64,000 bases of DNA from positions 1,178,001 through 1,242,000 of the forward strand of contig NZ_JAAMOZ010000001.1 of NCBI RefSeq assembly GCF_011758645.1, given 5' to 3'. The notes under the pieces are model-generated. The model was not told the origin of the DNA and made no database searches. It worked only from the letters and a program-made list of their open reading frames with translations. Positions 38,922 to 47,831 of the stretch are shown piece after piece; position 1 is the stretch's first letter, and every line of letters begins with the position of its first letter. The stretch is from Brooklawnia cerclae (lineage in GTDB: Bacteria > Actinomycetota > Actinomycetes > Propionibacteriales > Propionibacteriaceae). Both the position numbers and the translations under genes were made by a program.

Positions 38922-39944
38922 ATGAGCGAGCAGCCGTCCTGGAGTGAGGCCATCGTCGAGGGAAGCCTCGACTGGTCGTTCCTGAAGCGCGACGACCTCT
39001 ACGAGATCGCCGAGCTGTGCGCCGCGATCGCCTACATCGACGATCCGGCGCAGCCGAGAGATCTTGCCGACCTGTTGCGCGACTACGACATGCCCCATGC
39101 CCACGCCGATGTGCACGCGGTGGTGGGCCGCGACGGGGGCGGGACGATCGTCGCCTACGCCTGGAACCACATCAGCCCGTCGAACAGCCCGCTGCCCCAC
39201 GTGTGGATGGAGTTCGGCGTCCATCCCGCCTGGCGTTACCACAAGATCGGGCTCCGCCTGGTCGAGTGGGCGATCGATCGTGCCCGCGTGTGGTACCGGC
39301 ACATCCGCCAGGCCCATCCGGGCATCGGGCCGTTGTGGGCGGGTGCCGCGGTGGACGAGTCGTCCCGGGTCGCCGACGATCTGCGTGAGAACGGCACCCT
39401 GGCCCCGCAGCGCTGGTACTTCGACGCGCACCGATCCCTGATGGACTCGCCGCTGCCGTCGGCCCCGGTGCCGTCCGGCATCGAGTTGCGGATCTTCGAT
39501 CCTGAGTGGTCGGAAAAGGTGCGGCGCGCGCACAACGACGCCTTCAGTACGCGGCGCGGTGCCCACGACGTGGGCGAGGAACAGTGGGAGGCCTCACTGG
39601 CCAGGCCCGACTTCCGGCCCCGGTGGTCGTGGATCGCGGTCGACACGACGGCCGAGACGCCGGAGGTCGTCGGGTATGCGCTGAACAGCGAGATCCATGA
39701 CTCCGAGACGGGCTGGCGTGAGGGCTGGACGGAGCGCTTCGGCGTCTGCCCGCGTAACAGGAGGGCCGGGCTGGGGCGTTCCCTGCTGGTGGCGTCCATG
39801 CGTACTTTCGTGGAACAGGGCTGCACCCTGGCGGGGGTGGGCGTCGACACCGACGATCCGTCCCGCGCCGAGCGTCTGTTCGGGACGCTCGGTTACACCT
39901 TCGACGATCGGGTCGTGCTGTTCGGCAGGTCGTTCTCCGACTGA
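38922..39944 (+). CDS. Tandem-GNAT acetyltransferase
   Basis: A 340-residue protein with two GNAT folds. The second is the better preserved, with acetyl-CoA loop RFGVCPRNRRAGLGRSLLVAS and the C-terminal GVGVDTDDPSRAERLFGTLGYTF. The first has VWMEFGVHPAWRYHKIGLRL. The double layout recalls mycothiol synthase and related actinobacterial N-acetyltransferases, but the substrate is unclear. TAGTCT (38906-38911) lies ten bases before the ATG and there is no strong ribosome site. It is not a his gene in spite of its position. Confidence 0.82.
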   Translation: MSEQPSWSEAIVEGSLDWSFLKRDDLYEIAELCAAIAYIDDPAQPRDLADLLRDYDMPHAHADVHAVVGRDGGGTIVAYAWNHISPSNSPLPHVWMEFGVHPAWRYHKIGLRLVEWAIDRARVWYRHIRQAHPGIGPLWAGAAVDESSRVADDLRENGTLAPQRWYFDAHRSLMDSPLPSAPVPSGIELRIFDPEWSEKVRRAHNDAFSTRRGAHDVGEEQWEASLARPDFRPRWSWIAVDTTAETPEVVGYALNSEIHDSETGWREGWTERFGVCPRNRRAGLGRSLLVASMRTFVEQGCTLAGVGVDTDDPSRAERLFGTLGYTFDDRVVLFGRSFSD

Positions 39945-39972
39945 GGTCGGCGGCCGTCTCGATCGTGCTCCC

Positions 39973-39986
39973 GAGCGTGTCGAAGG
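39973..39986. repeat. Degenerate copy of the TGAGCCTGTCGAA repeat
   Basis: GAGCGTGTCGAAGG differs by one base from the core seen at 57597-57610 and in the array at 62080. It lies between the GNAT gene and yebC, with no inverted partner. Confidence 0.35.
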
Positions 39987-40021
39987 ATTCCGTGTTCCCC
40001 GACATGAACCGGCAGGGGTGT

Positions 40022-40051
40022 TTCACGTCGATGACCCGCGTCGACTACACT
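40022..40051 (+). promoter_or_regulatory. Promoter of yebC
   Basis: TTCACG (40022-40027) and TACACT (40046-40051) lie 18 bp apart and about 30 bp before the yebC ATG, which has a GGGGAG ribosome site. This is one of the few conventional leadered promoters in the window. Confidence 0.5.
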
Positions 40052-40083
40052 GTCCACGGTTCGGAGCAGGATAGGGGAGTTGC

Positions 40084-40884
40084 ATGAGTGGGCATTCCAA
40101 GTGGGCCACCACCAAGCACAAGAAGGCGGCCATCGATGCCAAGCGCGGCAAGCTGTTCGCCAAGCTGATCAAGAACATCGAGGTCGCGGCGCGCGTCGGC
40201 GGTGGCGATCCTGCTGGGAACCCGACTCTTTACGACGCCATCCAGAAGGCGAAGAAGAGTTCGGTGCCCAACGACAACATCGATCGCGCCGTCAAGCGCG
40301 GCTCCGGTGAGGGCTCCGAAGCGGTCAACTACGAGTCGATCATGTACGAGGCCTACGGGCCGGCCGGCGTGGCGATCCTCATCGAATGCCTCACCGACAA
40401 CCGCAACCGTGCGATCTCCGATGTGCGTGTGGCCGTCACCCGCAACGGCGGGACGATGGCCGACGGCGGCTCGGTGCAGCGGCTGTTCGCGCGCAAGGGA
40501 GTCGTGACCGTCGGCGTCCAGCAGGAGACACCCGGCGAGGGACGCAAGACCACGACGCGCACGATCACCGAGGACGACCTGCTGGAAGCCACGCTGGAGG
40601 CCAACGCGGAGGACATCGAAGAGGTCGGTGATGTCTTCGAGGTGACCAGCGACCCCAACGACATGGTCGAGGTGCGCAAGGCGGTTCAGGCCGCGGGCAT
40701 CGACTACGACGCGGCCGACGTGCAGTTCGTGGCCAGCTTCGACCAGATCATCGATCGGGTCGAGGACGCGGAGAAGCTCGATCGGATCGTGGACGCGCTG
40801 GAGGATCTCGACGACGTCCAGAACGTCTTCACCAACGCCGACTACAGCGACGAGGTGCAGGCCGCGCTGGAGGCGGAGGACTGA
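40084..40884 (+). CDS. yebC: YebC/PmpR family protein
   Basis: A 266-residue member of the YebC/TACO1 family, whose members either bind DNA or aid translation of polyproline stretches. It starts [20 protein letters not shown] with the invariant GHSKW and KHKK, followed by [30 protein letters not shown] and [29 protein letters not shown] is the domain-2 segment. It precedes ruvC-ruvA-ruvB as in most actinobacteria. Confidence 0.95.
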   Translation: MSGHSKWATTKHKKAAIDAKRGKLFAKLIKNIEVAARVGGGDPAGNPTLYDAIQKAKKSSVPNDNIDRAVKRGSGEGSEAVNYESIMYEAYGPAGVAILIECLTDNRNRAISDVRVAVTRNGGTMADGGSVQRLFARKGVVTVGVQQETPGEGRKTTTRTITEDDLLEATLEANAEDIEEVGDVFEVTSDPNDMVEVRKAVQAAGIDYDAADVQFVASFDQIIDRVEDAEKLDRIVDALEDLDDVQNVFTNADYSDEVQAALEAED

Positions 40885-41067
40885 GCCCCCGGGCCGCGCG
40901 GCGCCGTCGAGCCCGGCCGCCTCGGCGCGCCTGGGAATCGGGGACACCGTCGGCCTCTAGAATCCGAACATGTGTTCGGGTCGGCGGACGCGTCCCTGGC
41001 CGGGGACGCGTGTCGAGCAGCCGGTGAGCCTGATGGGCCCGACGGGTCCGATGAGGGGGTGCGGTTC

Positions 41068-41592
41068 GTGCGGGTGATGGGTGTCGATCCCGGGTTGACC
41101 CGCTGCGGCGTCGGCGTCATCGACGGCGCGGCCGGGGCCCCGCCCCGACTGGTGGACGTCGGAGTCGTCCGCACACCGAGCGACCTCGATCACGCGTTGC
41201 GCCTGCTGGCCATCGAGCGTGGGTTGGAGGAATGGACCACGCGCCTGCGTCCGGACGCTGTCGCGGTGGAGCGTGTGTTCGCCCAGCACAACCTCATGAC
41301 CGTGGCGGGCACCGCCCAGGCGGCCGGAATCGCGATGCTCGTCGCGGCCCGGCACGGCATACCCGTCGTCCTGCACACGCCGTCGGAGGTCAAGGCCGCG
41401 ATCACCGGTTCCGGCCGCGCCGACAAGGCGCAGGTCGGGACGATGGTGGCGCGTGTGCTCCACCTGTCGGAGCCCCCGAAGCCCGCGGACGCCGCGGACG
41501 CCGTCGCGCTCGCCCTGTGTCACCTGTGGCGGGGCGGTTCGGTCAACAGATACGCCGCGGCCGTGAAGGCCCACGAGGCGGTCCGCAGGTGA
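41068..41592 (+). CDS. ruvC: RuvC, Holliday junction resolvase
   Basis: Endonuclease that resolves Holliday junctions. The core has [17 protein letters not shown] with the first catalytic Asp, [12 protein letters not shown] with the Glu, and [12 protein letters not shown] with the last Asp pair. The frame is open from 40972, but the start is put at GTG 41068, about 8 bases after GAGGGGG; GTG 41059, GTG 41074 and ATG 41077 are alternatives. Length is then about 174 residues, normal for the family. Confidence 0.93.
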   Translation: MRVMGVDPGLTRCGVGVIDGAAGAPPRLVDVGVVRTPSDLDHALRLLAIERGLEEWTTRLRPDAVAVERVFAQHNLMTVAGTAQAAGIAMLVAARHGIPVVLHTPSEVKAAITGSGRADKAQVGTMVARVLHLSEPPKPADAADAVALALCHLWRGGSVNRYAAAVKAHEAVRR

Positions 41593-41614
41593 CCGCGAGG
41601 ACGCGAGGACCACG

Positions 41615-42226
41615 ATGATCGCCCAGCTCACCGGGAAGCCCGCCGCGCTCGGCCCGAACTGGGTCGTCCTCGACGTCGGAGGGGTCGGGTTCCGCGTGCA
41701 GTGCACCCCGGTCACCGCGGCGGGACTGCGCCCGTCCGAGTCGGCGACACTGGCGACGTCCCTGATCGTCCGCCAGGAGGCGCTGACGCTCTACGGGTTC
41801 GCGAGCGCCTCCGAGCGCGACGTGTTCGAACTCCTGCAGGTGGCCAGCGGCGTCGGGCCCAGGATCGCACTGGCGGCACTGAGCGTCCTCACCCCCGACC
41901 AGTTGGCGCGGGCGATCCAGGCCGAGGACCTCGCCGCTCTCACCAAGGTCCCCGGCATCGGCCGCAAGGGTGCGGAGAAGATCGTGGTGGAGTTGCGCGA
42001 CCGGGTCGCGTCCCTGGTCACCGAGCCGGATGATCGGCCCCGGGTCGCCAGCCTGGCGGACGAGCCCTGGCGGGCACAGGTGAGTGCGGGTCTTCAGGGC
42101 CTCGGCTGGTCGCAGCGGGACGCGGAGCAGGCCTGCGACCGGGTCGCCGCGCTGGTGGACGACGACCCGGACGTGAGCCTGGCGACGCTGATGAAGGCGG
42201 CGCTGCAATCGCTGGCCCGGGTGTGA
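41615..42226 (+). CDS. ruvA: RuvA, Holliday junction DNA helicase subunit
   Basis: Tetrameric junction-binding protein, 203 residues. The OB-fold domain starts MIAQLTGKPAAL, with LDVGGVGFRVQC. The two HhH motifs are FELLQVASGVGPRIALAAL and LTKVPGIGRKGAEKIVVEL. The C-terminal domain (AGLQGLGWSQRDAEQA) contacts RuvB. It is 22 bases after ruvC. Confidence 0.96.
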   Translation: MIAQLTGKPAALGPNWVVLDVGGVGFRVQCTPVTAAGLRPSESATLATSLIVRQEALTLYGFASASERDVFELLQVASGVGPRIALAALSVLTPDQLARAIQAEDLAALTKVPGIGRKGAEKIVVELRDRVASLVTEPDDRPRVASLADEPWRAQVSAGLQGLGWSQRDAEQACDRVAALVDDDPDVSLATLMKAALQSLARV

Positions 42227-42238
42227 GCGGGTGATCCG

Positions 42239-43300
42239 ATGACCCCACGCGAGGATGAGACCGAGGCCGCCAGGACCTCTCCGGTGGACCCCTGGCCCAC
42301 GCCGGACGAGCGGGCGGCCGACGCGACCCTTCGCCCCGGCACCCTGAGCGAGTTCGAGGGCCAGCCGCGCGTCGTGGACCAACTCGGGCTGGTGCTCGAG
42401 GCCGCGAGGCACCGGGGGCACACCCCCGACCATGTGCTGCTGTCCGGGCCGCCGGGCCTGGGCAAGACGACGCTGGCCATGATCATCGCCACCGAGATGG
42501 GCGCACCCCTGCGTATCACCTCGGGGCCGGCGATCCAGCACGCGGGCGACCTCGCGGCCATCCTGTCGGGGCTCACCGAGGGCGAGGTGCTGTTCCTCGA
42601 CGAGATCCATCGGATGAGCCGGCCCGCGGAGGAGATGCTCTATCTGGCGATGGAGGACTTCCGCGTCGACGTCGTCGTCGGCAAGGGACCGGGCGCGACG
42701 GCCATCCCGATCGAGATCCCGCCGTTCACCCTGGTCGGCGCCACGACCAGGGCCGGGCTGCTGCCGGGACCGCTGCGCGACAGGTTCGGGTTCACCGCCC
42801 AGCTCGACTTCTACGAGGCCGCCGACCTCGAACGCATCGTCGTGCGGTCGGCCGCCCGGCTCGGCATCGAGGTGGACGACGCGTCCGCCGCCGAGATCGC
42901 ACGCCGGTCGCGTGGGACGCCCCGGATCGCCAACAGGCTGCTGAGGCGCGTCCGCGACTACGCGCAGGTGCACAACGGCGGAGCCGTGACGCTGGAGTTG
43001 TCCCGGGGCGCTCTGGAACTGTACGAGGTCGATCCGCTCGGGCTCGACCGGCTCGACCGGGCCGTGCTCGAGGCCATCTGCCGCAAGTTCGGCGGGGGAC
43101 CGGTCGGGGTGTCGACCCTGGCCATCAGCGTCGGGGAGGAGACCGAGACCATCGAGGAGGTCGCCGAACCGTTCCTGGTGCGCCTGGGTTTCATCATGCG
43201 TACCCCGCGCGGCCGGATCGCCACCCCGGCAGGATGGCGCCACATCGGGTTGGTTCCGCCCGATCGGTCGGGTGGCGCGCAGCCCGACCTGTTCGCCTGA
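42239..43300 (+). CDS. ruvB: RuvB, Holliday junction DNA helicase motor
   Basis: Hexameric AAA+ motor, 353 residues. Walker A is [10 protein letters not shown], Walker [11 protein letters not shown], sensor 1 [11 protein letters not shown] and the arginine finger region GPLRDRFGF. The winged-helix domain with [15 protein letters not shown] and [10 protein letters not shown] is near the end. Twelve bases separate it from ruvA, completing the ruvCAB unit. No intein is present. Confidence 0.97.
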   Translation: MTPREDETEAARTSPVDPWPTPDERAADATLRPGTLSEFEGQPRVVDQLGLVLEAARHRGHTPDHVLLSGPPGLGKTTLAMIIATEMGAPLRITSGPAIQHAGDLAAILSGLTEGEVLFLDEIHRMSRPAEEMLYLAMEDFRVDVVVGKGPGATAIPIEIPPFTLVGATTRAGLLPGPLRDRFGFTAQLDFYEAADLERIVVRSAARLGIEVDDASAAEIARRSRGTPRIANRLLRRVRDYAQVHNGGAVTLELSRGALELYEVDPLGLDRLDRAVLEAICRKFGGGPVGVSTLAISVGEETETIEEVAEPFLVRLGFIMRTPRGRIATPAGWRHIGLVPPDRSGGAQPDLFA

Positions 43301-43450
43301 CGGCTCCGAGCCTGTGGGTCGGCTGTGGCTCCCGGGCTCGAATGCCGGGATGGCGTGAGGACTCGGTAGTATCGGTGCGGTGCGTCGTCCGTGCGGCGTG
43401 GCCGAGAAAATCTCCGAACCGAACGGTTCTGCTCCAGTTAGGTGCTGCAT

Positions 43451-44110
43451 ATGGAACTGCTGATCATCATGGTCGTCTTCATCGGCCTGATGTACGTGCT
43501 GATGGTGCTTCCCCAGAAGAGAAAGGCGGATCAGCAGAAGAAGCTGCTGAACGAGATCCAGCCGGGCACCCGGGTCATGCTCAACACCGGCATGTTCGGG
43601 ACGGTCAGGGTCACCGGTGACCAGCAGATGGTCGTCGAGTTGGCCCCAGGGGTCGAGGTCACCGTCGTGAAGCAGGCGGTCCTCCGCACGACGACCGCCG
43701 ACGAGGAGGAGTTCGAGTACTCGGATCCGGACGCGGTGACCACCGGAGACCAGGACGCCGACGTCGAGGACGCGTCGGTGGCCGACGACGATCAGCTGTG
43801 GCAGCTGAACCCCGAGGACGCCGCCGGCGTCGAAGCCGTCCAGGTCGGCGACGATCAGGAGACCGACATCCCGGCAGCGGTCGTCGACACCGATCCCGAG
43901 CAGCCCTCCGATGTGGCGCCCGCCACCGCCGATGCGGCCTACACGCCGAACTACACCGAGCCGACCTACATCGAGCCGGCCTACACGCCGGCAGACGCCG
44001 AGCCGGTCGGCACCGAGCACACCGACACGGCCGAGGACATCGCCGATCAGACAAGCGCATCGTCCGGCGACAAGGGCCCGGACGACAGCGAAACCCGCCC
44101 GGCCCGCTGA
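43451..44110 (+). CDS. yajC: YajC, preprotein translocase accessory subunit with a long acidic tail
   Basis: Small subunit of the SecDF-YajC complex. The N-terminal membrane segment is ELLIIMVVFIGLMYVLMV, followed by LPQKRKADQQKKLLNEI and the conserved GTRVMLNTGMFGTV core. About 120 further residues are low-complexity, rich in Asp, Glu, Pro, Thr and Ala (QLWQLNPEDAAG, YTEPTYIEPAYTPAD), whereas usual YajC is about 100 residues. ATG 43451 is preferred to the in-frame GTG at 43442. Confidence 0.9.
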   Translation: MELLIIMVVFIGLMYVLMVLPQKRKADQQKKLLNEIQPGTRVMLNTGMFGTVRVTGDQQMVVELAPGVEVTVVKQAVLRTTTADEEEFEYSDPDAVTTGDQDADVEDASVADDDQLWQLNPEDAAGVEAVQVGDDQETDIPAAVVDTDPEQPSDVAPATADAAYTPNYTEPTYIEPAYTPADAEPVGTEHTDTAEDIADQTSASSGDKGPDDSETRPAR

Positions 44111-44125
44111 CGGGGGCGCATCCGA

Positions 44126-45952
44126 GTGGCCACGACCAATGACTACAAGCCGGGACGCATGCTCCTGGCGTTCGCGGCGATCGTCTGCCTGCTGTACGCG
44201 CTGATGGCGGTCGTCGGCTCCTGGACCCCACGCCTGGGCCTCGATCTGCGGGGTGGTACGACCATCACGCTGACGGCGGCTGCCTCCGACGGAGGAGGCG
44301 ACGTCCCCCGGGAGAACCTGGAGATGGCGCGGACCATCATCCAGAAGCGAGTCGACTCCCTCGGCGTGGGCGAGGCGTCCGTCACGATCCAGGGCGACAA
44401 CCAGATCGAGGTCGCGGTCCCCAATGTCAACAGCGACGAGCTCGTCGAGCTCGTCGGCAGCACGGCCCAGCTGAGCTTCCGGCCGGTCATCGCCGTGCAG
44501 CAGGTCGAATCGTCCACCGCCTCCGCATCGCCGAGCGCGTCGTCATCCTCGTCCGCATCATCGGACGAGACGGCGTCGTCGGGCGAGACATCGAGTTCGG
44601 AGACCTCGGCCCCGTCGTCGTCGGCCACCTCGTCCAGCGAGGCCACATCCGCCCCGGCCAGCACGGCCGAGCGTCGTCCCGTGCCGGCACTTCCGACCGA
44701 GCCGCCGACTCCGTACAGCCCCAGGCCGACCACGCCCGGGACCGAGGAGCAGACTCTCGACGAGAAGCTGGGCTACACGCCGACCGAGCAGGACGCCGAG
44801 GAGTTCTACGCGTTCCAGTGCGGTGACGACTTCCCCGACGTGAGCGATCAGCCGCTCATCGCCTGCAGCCAGGACGGCACCGCGAAGTACTTCCTCGGGC
44901 CGGTCATCATCGACGGCGACCAGGTCACCGACGCGACGGCCGGAGTTCCGCAGGGTCAGCTGACCTGGGTGGTGTCGCTGTCGTTCGACGACGAGGGATC
45001 GCAGACCTTCGCGGACGCCACCGAGGCACTCTCGGCGAACCAGTCGCCGCAGAACCAGTTCGCGATCGTCCTCGACGGTGAAGTCGTCTCGGCGCCGTCG
45101 GTGAGCGAGCAGATCACAGGTGGCCAGGCCCAGATCAGCGGCGGGAGCATCACCGAGGACAGTGCCCGGTCGCTGGCCTCCACGCTGCGTTACGGCGCCC
45201 TGCCGATCGAGTTGGAGACCAGCTCGGTGGACACCGTGTCGCCCACGCTGGGCGGCAACCAGATGACGGCGGGCATCATCGCCGGCATCATCGGCCTGAG
45301 CCTCGTCGTGGCCTACAGCCTGATCTACTACCGGGGCCTCACCGTGGTCGTGGTCGGGTCGCTCGTCGCAGCGGCGATCGTGACCTACGCCGTCATGGTG
45401 TTGCTCGGGTCGGCGGTGGGCTTCGCCCTGAACCTGCCGGGCATCGCCGGCGCGATCGTGGCCATCGGCGTGACGGCGGACTCCTTCATCGTCTACTTCG
45501 AACGGATACGTGACGAGATCCGCGACGGGCACAGTCTGCGCCATTCGATCGAATCAGGCTGGCACAAGGCACGGAACACGATCCTCATGGCCGATGGCGT
45601 GCAACTGCTCGCGGCGGTCGTCCTGTACGCGCTGGCCTTCGGCAGCGTCAAGGGCTTCGCGTTCACGCTGGGCATCACCACGGCCATCGACCTGTTCCTC
45701 GTCGTGTTCTTCAGCCACCCGATGATGACCATCCTCGGCCGGACGCGGTTCTTCGGCGAGGGACACAAGTGGTCCGGGTTCGACCCCGAGCACCTGGGGG
45801 TGTCCCGGGCGTCCATGCTCGGACGACGGGCCAGCTCGCGCAGACGTACGCGTCCCGACACGACCGGGGGTGCGTCCGCGAGACGCTCGGGCACGACCAC
45901 CACCGCCGGCGGCCCGACGGACAACACGACCAAGGAGGCCGCCGATGAGTGA
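44126..45952 (+). CDS. secD: SecD, protein translocase subunit
   Basis: RND-type subunit that pulls exported chains using the proton gradient, 608 residues. The N terminus has one membrane segment, then LGLDLRGGTTITLTA and KRVDSLGVGEASV. A Ser/Thr/Ala/Glu-rich linker (about residues 130-190) splits the P1 domain, as in many actinobacterial SecD proteins. The C-terminal membrane half has LGGNQMTAGIIAGIIGLS, IGVTADSFIVYFERIRDE and the last segment VVFFSHPMMTILG. The start is GTG 44126. The stop overlaps secF by 8 bases. Confidence 0.95.
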   Translation: MATTNDYKPGRMLLAFAAIVCLLYALMAVVGSWTPRLGLDLRGGTTITLTAAASDGGGDVPRENLEMARTIIQKRVDSLGVGEASVTIQGDNQIEVAVPNVNSDELVELVGSTAQLSFRPVIAVQQVESSTASASPSASSSSSASSDETASSGETSSSETSAPSSSATSSSEATSAPASTAERRPVPALPTEPPTPYSPRPTTPGTEEQTLDEKLGYTPTEQDAEEFYAFQCGDDFPDVSDQPLIACSQDGTAKYFLGPVIIDGDQVTDATAGVPQGQLTWVVSLSFDDEGSQTFADATEALSANQSPQNQFAIVLDGEVVSAPSVSEQITGGQAQISGGSITEDSARSLASTLRYGALPIELETSSVDTVSPTLGGNQMTAGIIAGIIGLSLVVAYSLIYYRGLTVVVVGSLVAAAIVTYAVMVLLGSAVGFALNLPGIAGAIVAIGVTADSFIVYFERIRDEIRDGHSLRHSIESGWHKARNTILMADGVQLLAAVVLYALAFGSVKGFAFTLGITTAIDLFLVVFFSHPMMTILGRTRFFGEGHKWSGFDPEHLGVSRASMLGRRASSRRRTRPDTTGGASARRSGTTTTAGGPTDNTTKEAADE

Positions 45953-47150
45953 CACGATGACCCGGACGGACAAGCCGTCCCCGTCGTTCTCGCACCGCCT
46001 CTACACCGGTGACTTCGAGTTCGACTTCATGAAGCATCGGCGCGCCTGGTACACCTTCAGCGCGGTGCTGATCCTGATCTCGCTCCTGGCCGTCGGCCTG
46101 CGGGGTCTCAACCTGGGCATCGAGTTCGTCGGCGGGTCGGTCTTCCAGGCACCCGCCCAGGTGCAGTCCGACACGATCGACCGCTTCACCGCGGCCGTCG
46201 ACGACGCGGGGGTCTCCGAGCTGGACGCCCAGGTCAACAGCGTCGGCTCCGACACCGTCCGTGTCCAGACCCGGAGCCTGACCAACGAGGAGGTCACCGA
46301 GGTACGAGCGGCGATCGCCGACGAGGCGGGGGTCTCGCAGGACGACGTCGCCTACAGCCTCATCGGGCCGTCCTGGGGCGAACAACTCACCAAGCAGGCC
46401 CTGGGTGCCCTGGTCGTCTTCCTTGTCCTGGTCGGGTTGCTGATCTGGATCTACTTCCGTGAGTGGAAGATGTCGGTGTCGGCCCTGATCGCGCTGGCCC
46501 ACGACCTCATCGTGACCGTCGGCCTGTACGCGCTGGTCGGCTTCTCCGTGATGCCGTCCACGGTGATCGCCGTGCTGACGATCCTCGGCTATTCGCTGTA
46601 CGACACGGTCGTGGTCTTCGACATGGTGCGGGAGAAGACCCGCGACATCAAGAGCCAGCAGCGCACCTACACGCAGGCGGCGAACGCGGCCATCAACCAG
46701 GTGCTCGTCCGGTCGATCAACACGACGATCATCGCGGTGCTTCCCGTGATCGCCATCCTGGTGGCGGGCGTGGTCGTGCTCGGCGGCGACGGGCCGCTGG
46801 CCGATCTCGGCCTGGCGATGCTGATCGGCATGGTGTCGGGTGCCTATTCCTCGATCTTCCTCGCCACCCCGCTGCTGGCCCACCTGCGCGAACGTGAGCC
46901 CGAGATGCGCCGCCACCGGGCGGCCCTCGAGAAGAACCGCACTCGGGCTCGGGCTCGGGTGAGCGCGGCGGTGACGGACGCGGAGGTCTCTCCCGCGAGC
47001 ATGCCGCTCGCGGCGACCCCGGCATCGGGCACGTTGGAGTTCGCCGAGGAGGAGGTGCCTGTCCCGGTCGTGGACGACGTCCTCGACCCGGACGAGACCC
47101 AGTCCAGGAACCAGCCGAGGAAGAGCTCGCGTTCGAACAGGAAGAAGTGA
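45945..47150 (+). CDS. secF: SecF, protein translocase subunit
   Basis: The second RND-type subunit of the SecDF complex, 401 residues. It has six membrane segments, the N-terminal YTFSAVLILISLLAVG, GLNLGIEFVGGSVFQ, LIALAHDLIVTVGLYAL, GYSLYDTVVVFDMVREK and VLVRSINTTIIAVLPV. The long cytoplasmic tail is basic and ends [13 protein letters not shown] 45945 overlaps the end of secD. The frame upstream is a shadow of secD. The stop overlaps the apt GTG. Confidence 0.95.
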   Translation: MSDTMTRTDKPSPSFSHRLYTGDFEFDFMKHRRAWYTFSAVLILISLLAVGLRGLNLGIEFVGGSVFQAPAQVQSDTIDRFTAAVDDAGVSELDAQVNSVGSDTVRVQTRSLTNEEVTEVRAAIADEAGVSQDDVAYSLIGPSWGEQLTKQALGALVVFLVLVGLLIWIYFREWKMSVSALIALAHDLIVTVGLYALVGFSVMPSTVIAVLTILGYSLYDTVVVFDMVREKTRDIKSQQRTYTQAANAAINQVLVRSINTTIIAVLPVIAILVAGVVVLGGDGPLADLGLAMLIGMVSGAYSSIFLATPLLAHLREREPEMRRHRAALEKNRTRARARVSAAVTDAEVSPASMPLAATPASGTLEFAEEEVPVPVVDDVLDPDETQSRNQPRKSSRSNRKK

Positions 47151-47710
47151 TGGAGCCCATGAAGCCCGAGACGTCCGACCCCCGTGTGGAGCATGCCGCG
47201 AGCCTGATCCGCAACGTGCCCGACTTCCCCAAGCCCGGGATCCAGTTCAAGGACATCACGCCCCTGCTCGGGGACTCGGGTGCGTTCGAGGGCGTCATCG
47301 ACGTCCTCGCGGAGTCGGCTCCCGCGGGCATCGACGCGGTGTGCGGTGTGGAGTCCCGTGGCTTCCTGTTCGGAGCCCCGCTCGCTCTGCGGCTCGGGGT
47401 CGGGTTCGTGCCGATTCGCAAGCCGGGCAAGCTGCCGGGCACCGTGGTGGAGGAGCACTTCGACCTCGAGTACGGCTCGAGTGTGCTGGCCATGCACATC
47501 GACGGGATCCAGGCCGGCCAGCGCGTGCTGCTGGTCGACGACCTGCTCGCCACGGGGGGCACATTGTGCGCCTCCGGCAAGCTGATCCATCGGCTGGGGG
47601 CCGAGGTGGCGCAGGTTCAGGTGGTCATCGAGCTGGCCGATCTCGGCGGACGCGCCAACCTCGCCACGTGCGGACTAAACGAGGTGCTGGCGTTGTTACA
47701 AACCCCGTAA
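47147..47710 (+). CDS. apt: Apt, adenine phosphoribosyltransferase
   Basis: Salvages adenine with PRPP to AMP, 187 residues. Features are [34 protein letters not shown], the flexible loop [12 protein letters not shown] and the PRPP-binding [13 protein letters not shown]. The frame starts at GTG 47147, which overlaps the secF stop; ATG 47150 is also in frame. The secD-secF-apt-rel order is standard for actinobacteria. Confidence 0.95.
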   Translation: MMEPMKPETSDPRVEHAASLIRNVPDFPKPGIQFKDITPLLGDSGAFEGVIDVLAESAPAGIDAVCGVESRGFLFGAPLALRLGVGFVPIRKPGKLPGTVVEEHFDLEYGSSVLAMHIDGIQAGQRVLLVDDLLATGGTLCASGKLIHRLGAEVAQVQVVIELADLGGRANLATCGLNEVLALLQTP

Positions 47711-47831
47711 GGCGGGCGACCGAGCCGAAGTCGTCCGCGGCGCGACGGGTCCCCGGACGGGCGTTCGGTGTACGGGGTTGTGGTTGGGGCTACACTCGTC
47801 GTTACGCAACTCGGCGAAAGGGGGCACCAAG

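Noticed and set aside
41543-44020. 825-codon minus-strand frame across ruvA, ruvB and yajC
   Set aside because: It is antisense to three well-supported genes and carries no recognisable domain.
44510-44690. Frameshift or insertion in SecD at the Ser-rich tract
   Set aside because: The frame remains intact on both sides, and low-complexity linkers here are known in actinobacterial SecD.
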